Shown here one piece after another: positions 16,317 to 26,000 of a DNA stretch of 64,000 nucleotides (its first letter is position 1; each line of letters starts with the position of its first letter). The notes under the pieces are model-generated. The model saw only the letters and a program-made list of their open reading frames with translations. It made no database searches and was not told the origin of the DNA. The stretch covers positions 1 through 64,000 of the forward strand of contig WRMN01000007.1 of the NCBI GenBank assembly GCA_009777095.1, written 5' to 3'. The stretch comes from Bacteroidales bacterium (lineage in GTDB: Bacteria; Bacteroidota; Bacteroidia; Bacteroidales; UBA932). The position numbers and the translations under genes are program-made.

Positions 16317-16511
16317 TTAAGCGATTAACAATTCTTTAATACGTTTCTCATCTGATTTGTCCACTAAAGCGGAATACGTAAGATTACGTTTTCTCTTCGT
16401 TGTTTTTTTCGTCAGAATGTGACTTTTAAAGGCATGTTTGCGCTTTACTTTTCCCGATCCGGTAAGCTCGAAACGCTTTTTGGCACCGGAGTTCGTCTTC
16501 ATTTTTGGCAT
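16317..16511 (-). CDS. rpmI: 50S ribosomal protein L35
   Basis: This 64-residue basic protein starts '[20 protein letters not shown]' and continues '[24 protein letters not shown]', standard for L35. It precedes rplT. Between it and infC stand a dispersed repeat (16541-16564) and a lipoprotein gene, so the classical infC-rpmI-rplT operon is interrupted. Confidence 0.97.
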   Translation of the reverse strand: MPKMKTNSGAKKRFELTGSGKVKRKHAFKSHILTKKTTKRKRNLTYSALVDKSDEKRIKELLIA

Positions 16512-16540
16512 ACTATTTTTGTTTAATTGTTTATTTGCTT

Positions 16541-16564
16541 GTCATTGCGAGGTACGAAGCAATC
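16541..16564 (+). repeat. Dispersed repeat copy upstream of rpmI
   Basis: 24 bases beginning GTCATTGCGAGG and ending ACGAAGCAATC; same family as the copies in mnmA and alaS. It lies in the gap between the lipoprotein gene and rpmI. Confidence 0.75.
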
Positions 16565-16626
16565 ATTGTTGATGTGCGACATGAATTGTAAATTCTGATC
16601 CTTGATACCTATTTCATAATCATTGT

Positions 16627-17388
16627 TTAATAGATCCAGCCGCCGGCCGGCTCGAAAGTTCCTGTGTAAACCCCTTCGAGGCGTTTGCCGTTGAGGGTCA
16701 TGGCAAATTCGAGGGTAAAATTGTTTGTGCCGGAGTTTTGGGTCGCCTTTATCCAATTGTCGGTACCGGAAAGGTCGTCTCCATTGTTATCTTCGCCAAA
16801 ATAAGTAGTTCCGTTGTATCCTAAGGCAAGCCATGGAAACCAGTCTGAGATTGTGTAGGGATCGTGGAGTTTAATTAACTGCCCGAGCGCTTCAATAGGA
16901 CACTCAAAGACGAAGAAATTGGGTACGAACTCATCGATAGGGGTGCCGGAAGGAACCGTGGGGCAGATAGCAAACTGCAAGCCTTCAGCAATGCTGTGGT
17001 ATTTAGCCCAGACAATGTTGAATATCTGTTCGTCGTAAGTGTAAGCATTATGCGCTACGGTTACTACGCAGGTAGCTGTTACACCGCTGCCGTCCTTGGC
17101 GGTGGCGATGATAGCAACCGTTCCCGCTGTTGTCGTTGTCGGAACGGTTACCATGCCTGTTTGGTCAACAGTAGCGCGGTCGTTATTACCGCTGCTCCAT
17201 GTTACGCCCTTTTCGGCAGCGTTGGAGGGCAACACTTCGGTTACCGTAAGTTGCTCGCTTTGACCGACAAATATAGTCGTCTCAGCTTTGTTGAGCGTAA
17301 TGCTCGTTACCGTAACGCTCTTTTCATCGTCCGAGCAACCCGTCAGCACTGCGCCGACTATTGCTGCGATAAGTAGGATTTTTTTCAT
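16627..17388 (-). CDS. Big2-type domain lipoprotein inserted between infC and rpmI
   Basis: This 253-residue protein has a lipoprotein signal ('MKKILLIAAIVGAVLTGCSDDE', Cys18). Residues about 25-112 form a bacterial immunoglobulin-like (Big2) domain: 'SVTSITLNKAETTIFVGQSEQL', 'GVTWSSGNNDRATVDQTGMVT' and 'TATCVVTV' (each family hallmark). The C-terminal 140 residues are unrecognised, rich in aromatic residues and Asn/Gly, probably beta-rich. The role is unknown; display on the outer membrane is likely. Its position between infC and rpmI is out of keeping with its function. The intergenic DNA around it contains heptamer-type TCAATTC repeats and a dispersed repeat, so it probably arrived by insertion. 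Confidence 0.82.
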   Translation of the reverse strand: MKKILLIAAIVGAVLTGCSDDEKSVTVTSITLNKAETTIFVGQSEQLTVTEVLPSNAAEKGVTWSSGNNDRATVDQTGMVTVPTTTTAGTVAIIATAKDGSGVTATCVVTVAHNAYTYDEQIFNIVWAKYHSIAEGLQFAICPTVPSGTPIDEFVPNFFVFECPIEALGQLIKLHDPYTISDWFPWLALGYNGTTYFGEDNNGDDLSGTDNWIKATQNSGTNNFTLEFAMTLNGKRLEGVYTGTFEPAGGWIY

Positions 17389-17406
17389 TGTTTATTATTT
17401 GTTTAT

Positions 17407-17440
17407 AATTCTCAATTTTCAATTATCAATTCTCAATTCT
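17407..17440. repeat. TCAATTC-type degenerate heptamer repeat
   Basis: Four or five imperfect copies of CTCAATT/TCAATTC stand between infC and the lipoprotein gene. Similar tracts occur at 45378-45407 and inside the mnmA insertion. Confidence 0.5.
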
Positions 17441-17443
17441 ACG

Positions 17444-18061
17444 CTACTTCTTCTTCACAGGCGCTATCATCATAATCATGCGCTTGCCTTCCAATTTCGG
17501 CAGTTGTTCAGCTTTACCAAGGTCTTCCAAGTCTAAAGCAAAACGCAACAACATCTTTTCCCCTTGCTCCGAAAACATAATAGAGCGGCCTTTAAAGAAG
17601 ACATAAGCCTTTACCTTGGCGCCTTCCTGCAGAAAGTTTTGAGCATGTTTCAACTTAAACTGATAATCATGTTCGTCGGTATTCGGACCAAAGCGAATCT
17701 CTTTAATTACTACCTTTTGCGCATGTGCCTTAATCTCTTTTGCCTTCTTCCGCTGTTGGTACAAAAATTTTTGATAATCAATAATTTTACAAACAGGCGG
17801 GTCGGCATTGGGTGAAATTTCCACTAAGTCTAACTCCATACCCTGTGCCAAACGTAATGCTTCGCTAATCAGGTAAATAGTTCCCGAATTAGGAATATTT
17901 TCGCCGACAAGGCGAACGGACGGAATACCTCTGATGCCGGTATTTATTCGGTGCTCATCTTCCTTTTTATCTCTTCTAATCGGTCTTTGTTCTTTTTTTG
18001 AACCAGATGGACTGCCTCCCGGTCTGTACAGCGGACGTTGCGGTTTGTAAGGTGTTGCTAT
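17444..18061 (-). CDS. infC: Translation initiation factor IF-3 with AUA start
   Basis: The 205-residue protein opposes non-initiator tRNA in the 30S P site. The N-terminal domain reads '[20 protein letters not shown]' and '[20 protein letters not shown]'; the C-terminal domain includes '[19 protein letters not shown]' and '[14 protein letters not shown]'. No ATG, GTG or TTG exists in frame upstream of the conserved N-terminal domain; the first TTG (17851) would delete most of it. An in-frame ATA at 18061 stands 9 bases after a perfect AGGAGG, giving a start [10 protein letters not shown]. Rare start codons in infC are the known basis of IF-3 autoregulation, so this choice is well supported. 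Confidence 0.88.
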   Translation of the reverse strand: MATPYKPQRPLYRPGGSPSGSKKEQRPIRRDKKEDEHRINTGIRGIPSVRLVGENIPNSGTIYLISEALRLAQGMELDLVEISPNADPPVCKIIDYQKFLYQQRKKAKEIKAHAQKVVIKEIRFGPNTDEHDYQFKLKHAQNFLQEGAKVKAYVFFKGRSIMFSEQGEKMLLRFALDLEDLGKAEQLPKLEGKRMIMMIAPVKKK

Positions 18062-18070
18062 TTCTTTTTT

Positions 18071-18076
18071 CCTCCT
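18071..18076 (-). promoter_or_regulatory. Shine-Dalgarno sequence deciding the infC start
   Basis: A perfect AGGAGG (minus strand) stands 9 bases before the ATA at 18061. Genes in this window otherwise lack such sites, so the strong site probably compensates for the weak start codon. Confidence 0.75.
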
Positions 18077-18083
18077 TAAATTG

Positions 18084-18095
18084 GGCGTTTACGCC
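18084..18095 (-). promoter_or_regulatory. Small hairpin in infC leader
   Basis: GGCG-TAAA-CGCC forms a compact stem-loop 7 bases upstream of the Shine-Dalgarno sequence. It could modulate initiation; the function is inferred. Confidence 0.35.
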
Positions 18096-18131
18096 TGTTT
18101 TTTTTGTTAATAATTTAAAAATTTCAGGGTG

Positions 18132-18162
18132 CGAATGTAGTCATTTTCTTGGAAATAGCAAA
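18132..18162 (-). promoter_or_regulatory. infC promoter (TTTG-N19-TACATTCG)
   Basis: On the minus strand TTTG (18162-18159) and TACATTCG (18139-18132) are 19 bases apart, a near-consensus promoter between thrS and infC. It would give a leader of about 65 bases. Confidence 0.65.
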
Positions 18163-18228
18163 ATTAATTCCCAATAAAATGCTTGACAGTTATTTAGTTA
18201 ATAATATAAATAATTGAATATCAAATAT

Positions 18229-20169
18229 TTAATTTTTATTAATTTCTTTCTCTACCTCGCCTTGGAAGAAGCTGATAAAGTCATTTAACGGCATAGTTCC
18301 CCTATCGCCTTCGCCCTGTTTACGTACAGCCACCGAGTTGCTTTCTACTTCTTTTTCTCCCACTACCAACAAGTAAGGAATACGCTGCAATTCGTTATCG
18401 CGTATTTTTTTGCCTATTTTCTCGTTACGGTCGTCCACAAAGGCGCGGATATCTTCCTTGTCTAAAATATTTTGCACGGTATTGGCATAGTCGTTATACT
18501 TTTCGCTCACAGGAAGAATAACCATTTGCTCAGGGGTCAGCCAGAGGGGAAATTTGCCAGCGGTGTGTTCAATCAGCACGGCTACAAAGCGTTCCATAGA
18601 GCCGAAGGGAGCGCGGTGAATCATTACGGGACGGTGGCGCTTGTCGTCAGCGCCGATGTACTCTAACTCGAAGCGTTCAGGCAGGTTGTAGTCCACCTGA
18701 ATAGTGCCTAATTGCCATTTGCGGCCTATGGCATCGCGCACCATGAAGTCTAATTTCGGGCCGTAAAAAGCAGCTTCGCCTATTTCCACTATCGTTTGCA
18801 GGCCTCTTTCCGCCGCTGCTTCTATGATGGCACGCTCGGCCTTTTCCCAATTCTCATCGCTGCCAATATATTTGTCGGCGAGTTTCGGATCACGCAAGGA
18901 TACTTGTGCTGTATATTCTTTAAAATCAAGCGTTTTAAAGATGTATAAAACTATGTCGATAACCTTGCAAAATTCTTCTTTCAACTGGTCAGGGCGGCAG
19001 AAAATGTGGGCGTCGTCTTGCGTAAAGCCGCGTACGCGGGTCAGTCCGTGCAGTTCGCCGCTTTGCTCGTAACGATATACAGTGCCAAATTCAGCCAAGC
19101 GTAGGGGCAGGTCTTTATAGGAATGCGGTTTTACCTTATAAACCTCGCAGTGATGCGGACAGTTCATAGGTTTCAGCAGGAACTCCTCCCCTTCTACCGG
19201 CGTGCAAATGGGTTTGAACGAGTCGGCTCCGTATTTTGCATAGTGTCCTGAAGTTACATAGAGTTCTTTTTGCCCTATATGCGGTGTCATTACTTGCTGA
19301 TAGCCGTGTTGTTTTTGCACTTGGCGCAAAAAGTTTTCCAAACGCTCGCGCAGTGCAGCGCCTTTGGGCAACCAAATCGGCAGGCCTTGCCCCACTTGCT
19401 GAGAAAAGGCAAATAGTTCCAACTCCTTCCCTATTTTCCGATGGTCGCGTTTTTTAGCTTCTTCCAATAGCAGCAAATATTCATCTAAGAGTTTCTTTTG
19501 CGGAAAGGTAATGCCGTAGATGCGCGTCAGCATCTTATTTTTTTCATTGCCGCGCCAGTAAGCGCCGGCAAGAGCTGTCAGTTTAACGGCTTTAATAAGG
19601 CTCGTATCTGTCAAGTGCGGGCCGCGGCAGAGGTCGGTAAACTGCCCCGAAGTATAGAAAGTAATCGTGCCGTCCTGCAGGTCGTTAATGAGCTCGCATT
19701 TGTAAGGGTCGCCCTTTTCCCAATAGGTTTTCAAGGCTTCCTCCTTAGTAACATCGCGGCGGACAAAGGTCTGTTTTTCGCGGGCAAGTTCCAAAATTTT
19801 AGCTTCTATGGCGGGTAATTCGGCTTCGGTCAAGGAATGGCCGCCAAAGTCCACATCGTAGTAAAAGCCGTTTTCAATAGCCGGGCCTATGCCGAATTTT
19901 ATGCCCGGATACAATTCCTGCAAGGCTTCGGCCATGATATGCGAGGAAGAATGCCAAAAGGTTTGACGGCCTTCCACATCGTCCCATTTATACAATTGAA
20001 TACAGGCATCGGCAGTAATCGGACGGTTCAGGTCAATAGTTTCGCCATTTACGCCTACGGCTAAAACCTCAGCCGCCAAGCGCGGGCTAATGCTCTTGGC
20101 TATCTCGTACCCGCTAATTCCGGCCTCATATTGCCGTACCTTGCCGTCAGGAAAAGTTATATTAATCAT
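18229..20169 (-). CDS. thrS: Threonyl-tRNA synthetase
   Basis: This 646-residue class II synthetase charges tRNA-Thr. It has the full domain order: TGS domain (residues 1-60, '[17 protein letters not shown]'), the editing domain with '[17 protein letters not shown]' (about 75-90) and later 'TDLCRGPHL' (Cys-bearing editing site), then the catalytic core ('[10 protein letters not shown]', '[26 protein letters not shown]' parts of motif 2) and the anticodon-binding domain. It precedes infC as in many bacteria; a separate promoter for infC lies in the 167-base gap. Confidence 0.97.
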   Translation of the reverse strand: MINITFPDGKVRQYEAGISGYEIAKSISPRLAAEVLAVGVNGETIDLNRPITADACIQLYKWDDVEGRQTFWHSSSHIMAEALQELYPGIKFGIGPAIENGFYYDVDFGGHSLTEAELPAIEAKILELAREKQTFVRRDVTKEEALKTYWEKGDPYKCELINDLQDGTITFYTSGQFTDLCRGPHLTDTSLIKAVKLTALAGAYWRGNEKNKMLTRIYGITFPQKKLLDEYLLLLEEAKKRDHRKIGKELELFAFSQQVGQGLPIWLPKGAALRERLENFLRQVQKQHGYQQVMTPHIGQKELYVTSGHYAKYGADSFKPICTPVEGEEFLLKPMNCPHHCEVYKVKPHSYKDLPLRLAEFGTVYRYEQSGELHGLTRVRGFTQDDAHIFCRPDQLKEEFCKVIDIVLYIFKTLDFKEYTAQVSLRDPKLADKYIGSDENWEKAERAIIEAAAERGLQTIVEIGEAAFYGPKLDFMVRDAIGRKWQLGTIQVDYNLPERFELEYIGADDKRHRPVMIHRAPFGSMERFVAVLIEHTAGKFPLWLTPEQMVILPVSEKYNDYANTVQNILDKEDIRAFVDDRNEKIGKKIRDNELQRIPYLLVVGEKEVESNSVAVRKQGEGDRGTMPLNDFISFFQGEVEKEINKN

Positions 20170-20194
20170 AGTTCAATTTGAATGAAATAACTTA

Positions 20195-20225
20195 CAAAGG
20201 TACGAAAAATTTTAAAATGGATAAA
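20195..20225 (-). promoter_or_regulatory. thrS promoter (TTTA-N19-TACCTTTG)
   Basis: On the minus strand TACCTTTG at 20202-20195 is preceded by TTTA at 20225-20222 with 19 bases between. The thrS ATG is 25 bases downstream. Confidence 0.7.
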
Positions 20226-20286
20226 CAATTCCTAAATATTACTTTCCATAATTTTGAAATATAGGATAGAAGAATTATTCTGTTTC

Positions 20287-21429
20287 TTATTCGAATAAAT
20301 GTTTAAGAAATTCGCCCAGTTCCTCGCCGCGTAAATTCTTAGCGATTATAATACCTTGCGGGTCGATCAGGTAATTTGATGGCACCGCCCGAATGCCGTA
20401 CATGCGTGCTACGGCGTTGTTCCATGAATTAAGATCGGAAACCTGCGGCCAGGTCAACTTATCTGTTTCAATAGCTTCTAACCAGGCATCTTTCTGTTTT
20501 TTACTGTCTAAAGAAACGCCCAGAATCTCAAAACCCTTATCTTTGTAAGTGTTATATGTCTTTACCAAAAAAGGAGCTTCCTGCCGACAGGGCCCGCACC
20601 ATGATGCCCAAAATTCGAGCAAGAGATATTTGCCCTGAAAATCGGACAAACTTATAGGGTTACCTTCCGGATTGTTTTGTGTAAAGCTTGGCGCCGTTTT
20701 TCCGATGCTAATGTTTTTTGCGGCTTCTATGCGTTGAGCAAAGGCCTTTCCGCTTTCGGTCTGACGAAGATCCTCGTTAATCAATAAAAACAGGGCTTCC
20801 ACTTCTTCCACATCAAACTCGGAAGAAACCGATTCGGAAATAGCCGGCAGGCTGAAATAGGAGTTTGGGTGATCCCGTACATATTGCTGTTGTTTGGCGC
20901 CGCGTTCGTTCAACAAACGTCTGTATTCCGCATTCATTCCCTCCATAAAGCCGGGGGCAGTCCGTTCTTCTTCTGTTGCTTGCATAAGCTTTTTATTCAT
21001 TTGATCGGCTAAATTCTGAATTTGTCCGCCGATCTTGTCCAAATAATACAAGTGCTCGTCATTGATTTTTGAGTTGATGAACTTACTGTTTTGCAAGGAA
21101 TCGGGTGATTTCATCTTTATGGTTCCGGCCTCCAGAAACAGATAAAGAATGTGTCCGGCACGTGCAGCGCGGCTTATGCCTTCGCCCGTATAATCCAATA
21201 TCAAACGGGAAGGCGCCGGTTCATTAACTTTCCCGGTAAAAGAAAATTTGCCGTTTTGAAGAAATGTTGAATCCGTATGTTCTTCGTCGCCGGCCCAGTA
21301 ACTGAAATAGATTTGAGTCGGAGCATTCCATTTTCCGATTTCACCTTTCAGGGTAAAAGTTTCTTTATCGCCGGTGCAATTGCTCAGCAGGGCTATGCAG
21401 CATATCGAGAAAAGTAGAATTTTTTTCAT
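20287..21429 (-). CDS. TlpA-like thiol-disulfide lipoprotein (DUF4369 + thioredoxin)
   Basis: This 380-residue protein has a lipoprotein signal ('ICCIALLSNCTGD', Cys18). Residues about 25-130 form a DUF4369-type domain ('FTLKGEIGKWN', 'FSFTGKVNEPAPSRLIL'). The last 140 residues are a TlpA/AhpC-like thioredoxin fold with the active site 'EFWASWCGPCRQEAPFL' (Cys-Gly-Pro-Cys) and the cis-Pro region 'AVPSNYLIDPQG'. Such proteins reduce or exchange disulfides outside the cytoplasm. The gene begins 6 bases after the SusD stop and ends the SusC-SusD-TlpA unit, an association common in Bacteroidales whose purpose is not established. Confidence 0.88.
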   Translation of the reverse strand: MKKILLFSICCIALLSNCTGDKETFTLKGEIGKWNAPTQIYFSYWAGDEEHTDSTFLQNGKFSFTGKVNEPAPSRLILDYTGEGISRAARAGHILYLFLEAGTIKMKSPDSLQNSKFINSKINDEHLYYLDKIGGQIQNLADQMNKKLMQATEEERTAPGFMEGMNAEYRRLLNERGAKQQQYVRDHPNSYFSLPAISESVSSEFDVEEVEALFLLINEDLRQTESGKAFAQRIEAAKNISIGKTAPSFTQNNPEGNPISLSDFQGKYLLLEFWASWCGPCRQEAPFLVKTYNTYKDKGFEILGVSLDSKKQKDAWLEAIETDKLTWPQVSDLNSWNNAVARMYGIRAVPSNYLIDPQGIIIAKNLRGEELGEFLKHLFE

Positions 21430-21435
21430 AATGTT

Positions 21436-22992
21436 TTAGTAGTTTTGGGTTATATTAGGATTAAAAGAAGTAACGTACTGGGGGAATGGAAATACCCATA
21501 ATGGCGAATCGGGACGCAGGGTGTAGGTTTTATCGGTTGTTGGAGGAATTGCCATCCAGCCGTTGGCCGGATTTCCACCTATTGGCATGAATCCGTTTAC
21601 CGCTAAGGTCAAGGTTTTTGTCAGCGTTTCTTGCCACTGGCTCTCAGTAGCGTTCCAGCGTTTCATGTTGATGAAATTTTTGACTGTGGCAAAATTTTCA
21701 CACCGCGAAACCTTCTTTAAAGCAGCAATTGCGTCTGTTTCGTTAGTGCCGGCAGGCAGCGGCAGGTACGCACTTGGTATAATTCGGCGTTCGCGGAGTT
21801 GGTTCAAAATAGTAATGGCTCCGGATATATCATTACTGCGTATTTTACATTCAGCCTGAGTCAGCAACATATCAACCGTAGATAACCCGTTAATCGTGTA
21901 AAGAACATTGAAATCACCTGCCATAACATAATGAAACCATGCCTGAACCCCGGCAAGGGAAGTCATATTACCCCCTTGGTTCATCTTCATGCCGCCCGTT
22001 AAAATCGGATAAACATTATCTTCCAGTTCGCCAAAATTGATAAGTATATCGTTGGGGTCGAAACTGGCCAACAATTCGGGAGAATATACGAATCGGCCGG
22101 TGAATGACGTCATCATATAGAATAAATCTTCATCATTGAACCTTGGCCTGGCGAAAACTTGGATATCAAAAGGAGGCATGGGAATAGATACATTTTGGTT
22201 ACGATGATCAATAAGTCGGTTGTAGATTTCTAAAGAAGCTGTTGCGGCCTGATTAGCGCCGGAATAGTCGCGTGTTGCCATGAGTACTTTAGCTTTCAAG
22301 GCGTAAGCAAAGGCCTTTCCTATGCGCATTCTGTTCGGCGTTTCAGGTAGTGCGTTCAATGCAAATGCAGCGTCCAAATCAGCAAGGATAAAATTATAAA
22401 CTTCCTGTACGGTTCGTTTATTAGCGAGCTCGGTCATGTCGAAGTCTTCGAACATATAGGGAACTCCCCCATCGGTGGCTGCCGTAGCAGGGTTGTATGC
22501 TTTAGCATAGAAATTTACAGCCAGGTAATGGAAATAAGCTCTCAATACAAGCGCTTCCGCTTTGATTTGGTCGGCTTTTGCCTTACTGCCGGAAGCCCTG
22601 TCGACCTGCGCCAAAATAGGGTTGGCAATCTTGCCGATAATTCCGTAAAAAGCTGCATACAGGTTTTGTTGAGGATCTTGTGTCAGGGTAGTACGGTCAA
22701 CGTTTTCATCCCAGGTTACAAAAACGGATTCAACGGTATGGATCCCTTCTGTTTCATGGCGTGTAACCATTTCTAATATATTTTGCGGAGGTACGGCATC
22801 ATTTAGCAGATAAAACGACTCCCAGCTTGACAATTGTCCGTAGTCGTCGTTGAGCAAAAGGTCTAAGTCTTCGACCTTATCGAGGATACTTTGGCCTTTT
22901 GGCGTAATATCCGTAAATTCGCTGCACCCGGAAGAAGCAACCAACAATGCAATGAGGGCAATATGTAAGGTATGTTTTATTGTGTTTTTCAT
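21436..22992 (-). CDS. SusD/RagB family nutrient-binding lipoprotein
   Basis: This 518-residue surface lipoprotein has the signal 'ALIALLVASSGCSEF' (Cys23) and the SusD pattern: an N-terminal region with 'AEALVLRAYFHYLAVNFYAKAY' (the TPR-like helical scaffold near residues 145-165) and a C-terminal 'MLLTQAECKIRSNDISGAITILNQLRERR' block (again split here as family hallmark). SusD lids the SusC barrel and captures substrate. It lies 20 bases after susC. No glycoside hydrolase is adjacent, so the substrate may be peptide rather than glycan, as for RagAB (inference). Confidence 0.9.
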   Translation of the reverse strand: MKNTIKHTLHIALIALLVASSGCSEFTDITPKGQSILDKVEDLDLLLNDDYGQLSSWESFYLLNDAVPPQNILEMVTRHETEGIHTVESVFVTWDENVDRTTLTQDPQQNLYAAFYGIIGKIANPILAQVDRASGSKAKADQIKAEALVLRAYFHYLAVNFYAKAYNPATAATDGGVPYMFEDFDMTELANKRTVQEVYNFILADLDAAFALNALPETPNRMRIGKAFAYALKAKVLMATRDYSGANQAATASLEIYNRLIDHRNQNVSIPMPPFDIQVFARPRFNDEDLFYMMTSFTGRFVYSPELLASFDPNDILINFGELEDNVYPILTGGMKMNQGGNMTSLAGVQAWFHYVMAGDFNVLYTINGLSTVDMLLTQAECKIRSNDISGAITILNQLRERRIIPSAYLPLPAGTNETDAIAALKKVSRCENFATVKNFINMKRWNATESQWQETLTKTLTLAVNGFMPIGGNPANGWMAIPPTTDKTYTLRPDSPLWVFPFPQYVTSFNPNITQNY

Positions 22993-23012
22993 AATGTCAA
23001 TATTTTTTCAGG

Positions 23013-26000
23013 TTAGAAATTCAAGTTAAGTCCGATAATAAAAGTAGTCGGACGACGAACGCCGCCATAGCCATTGTCAGGATTCATGCCCACTGTTTGA
23101 GAGATGGGAAGCGGGTAGCTTCTATTGTAAACAGCTTCAGGATCAACGCCCACATTGTTTTTTGTCCACAAGGCCGGAGAATTATCTATTTGGAAGCGAA
23201 TAGTAGCATTCTGTATGCCGATTTTTTCTGTCCATTTTTGCGGCAGGTCGTAACCGAAGATAATATTGCGGAGTTTAATGAAATCGGCAGGTTGTACAAA
23301 AATATCCAAATTGTTATACTCGCCGCTATTTTCGGTACCAATGGTTTTATTGTTTTGGAAATTACCCGGCACATCGGTATTGGGGTTCTCCGGCGTCCAT
23401 GCGCGAAGCAGGTAAGCCGGCATTGGTCCGGCATTATATACCCCGTTTGGACTGCTTAAGGAATTGGTTTGCAAACAGCGCATTTTGTGTCCGCCGTAGT
23501 AAACAGCCATAATGTTCAAGCTAAATCCCTTGTATCGGAATGTATTCTCTAAGCCCATTGTTACTTTAGGGTCTCTTTGCCCTGAGTAAACAAGAGCATC
23601 AAGGTCTTTTGCGCTAATTTGATTACCGGTCAATTTCGTACCGTCCGGAGCCAAGTAGGTTCTTCTTCCTTCATCGTCAAGTCCGCCAAATACGTATGAC
23701 CACATGGCGCTTGTGGCGTAGCCTTCCATGTAACGATAATCCCCTGCCAATCCTCCTGCGGTTTTTGCCAGAGATTCGACATAGGTTACCTTATTGTGGT
23801 TGTATGCTGAAGTTAGCGAAGTACTCCAGGCGAATTGCTCGCGGTTTTTAGAGGTAAACCAATCATAAGTAAGCGATAATTCTACACCGTTATTGTAAAG
23901 ACTTGCCATATTTAACCACATCTCTGAAAAGCCCATGGTAGGTTCCAGATTTTTAAGCGCAAATACATCGTCGGCTTTTTTGTAATACCAATCCAGAGCG
24001 CCGCGCAGACGAGTATTAAGGAGTCCGAAATCCACGCCTAAATTTGTGGTAGTTGTTTTTTCCCAAGTCAGATACGGGTTTGCCGGCCTGTCGATGCGGG
24101 CACGCGGCTGTTGCGTCCAGGTATTCACAGGAATACTGGTCGTTGCCACCATAACACTTGTAACATTTTGAACGATATTACCTGTTATACCGTAACTTCC
24201 GCGAACTTTCAAATAGTTGACCCATTTGATGTCTTTCATAAAATCCTCATTCGATGCCACCCAACTCAAACCTACCGACCATAAGGGCTTGCCGCGGTAC
24301 TTGTTCTCAAGGCCATATACATCGGCATAGTCCTTACGGAAAGAAGCGAAAGCATTGTACTTGCCGTCGTAAGTATAGGTGAGGTTGGCATAGCCCGATG
24401 CGTAACGGTGCCATTCTTCAGGAATCAGTCCCATATTATTTCCAATAAGACCAAAGAAAGAACTGGTTGACATGTCGTAGTAATAGGGATTTATTGCCCA
24501 ATCGCGCAATTCCGCTAAATTAAGATTTGAGGTGTTTTGTGTTTGCAATTGGTCATCATAACCCATTAGTATGCTTCTTGTACCATTATAGCGGGTTTGG
24601 CGAAATTCCAAACCGGCTAAGAAATCAATGGCGTGTTTGTCATTGAATGTACGTGAAAAGTTGACTTGTCCGCGAGCCGTCCAATAGTCGCCTTTATAAT
24701 TTTCTGATATTAATCTGCCGCCGGTTTCGGGAATCATGTACTCGGGGACACCGTTTTCCAATTTAGTATATGCATTCCGCATCATGCGCATAAGATAACT
24801 ATCGGCTTCGGAGTAAACAGTAGTGGTTCGGCGGTCGGTTTCGTAGATAAACTGTGCCTGAGCGGTGAGGCCGTCTATGATATTGAAAAGAAGTCCGCCT
24901 TGGTAGCGTGTGCTTTGGCGGTCAAATTTGGTTTGGTCGTATGCCATTTCTTCCATAGCGTTGTAGTGTGTCGGACGAAAAGCGGGATCGTCGATGAATA
25001 AGCCGTTGCCAAATCTGGTATTATTGGCAAAACTGCCGTCATCGTTGAGCAGGCGAGCGTAAGCTAATTCAGAAAATGGATCTCTCGCTTTATTAAGCCA
25101 GCCATCGTATGAGGAGTAATGTTGATTTTGTAAAATTCCATTTACGCTAAAGTTTAAGGTTAGCCAATTCGTCATTTTGTATTCGCCCTTATAGAAAAGA
25201 TTGAATTGATTGTCGCCTTGGTGGATATAGCCCATATTGTCGTGCTTTTGGTTAATCACCAAATTAGACTGAAATTTTTCCGTCATACTGCGAATTGCCA
25301 CGTTATACTGTTGCACAAACCGATGGAGCAGCACATTATCGGCATATTCTTTGGCGTAGTTATTTTTACGGAGTTGGCTCAACAAGCCGTCTAATTGCGC
25401 TTGGTTGATAAAGCCTTCTCCTAACTGATAGTAGGCGTATTGAATAGGTGTAAAAACGGCGTTTTTATCGACCGTATTGGTTCTAAAAGCCAAGCGGTTG
25501 CTTGCTGCATTATCTTCTGTAATGTACCTGTATTTATAATAATCGGCTTCGGCATCTACTTGCTGTGCCGGAGTCATATAAAAGTTGTCGGCGTAGTCCA
25601 GATTTCGTTTTTGCGATATAGAGAAATTTGCTTGCACATCTACATTGATGCGCCCTGCTACTTGAGGCTTTTTGGTGGTAATAACGATAATTCCCGCCGA
25701 AGCCCGCGCTCCATACATGGCCGCTGCTGCCGCATCTTTAAGAACAGTAACGCTTTCAATATCATAAGGATTCAAATCTCTCCACGAACCTTCTATTGGT
25801 AAACCGTCCACCACAATAAGCGGATTGTTTTCAGCATACAAACTACCGGTACCGCGTATAGTGAGTCTATCGCCGTCCACTACTAAACCTGCTACACGGC
25901 CTTCCATATTCTGCATAATATTAGGCGTATAGCGCTCCTGCAAGGCGGTAGAGGAAACCATTGCCACTGCACCTGTTACCTTCTCTCTGGCCAAGGTTTG

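Noticed and set aside
17444-17851. TTG at 17851 as infC start
   Set aside because: It would remove the conserved IF-3 N-terminal domain, whose codons continue upstream in frame to the ATA at 18061.
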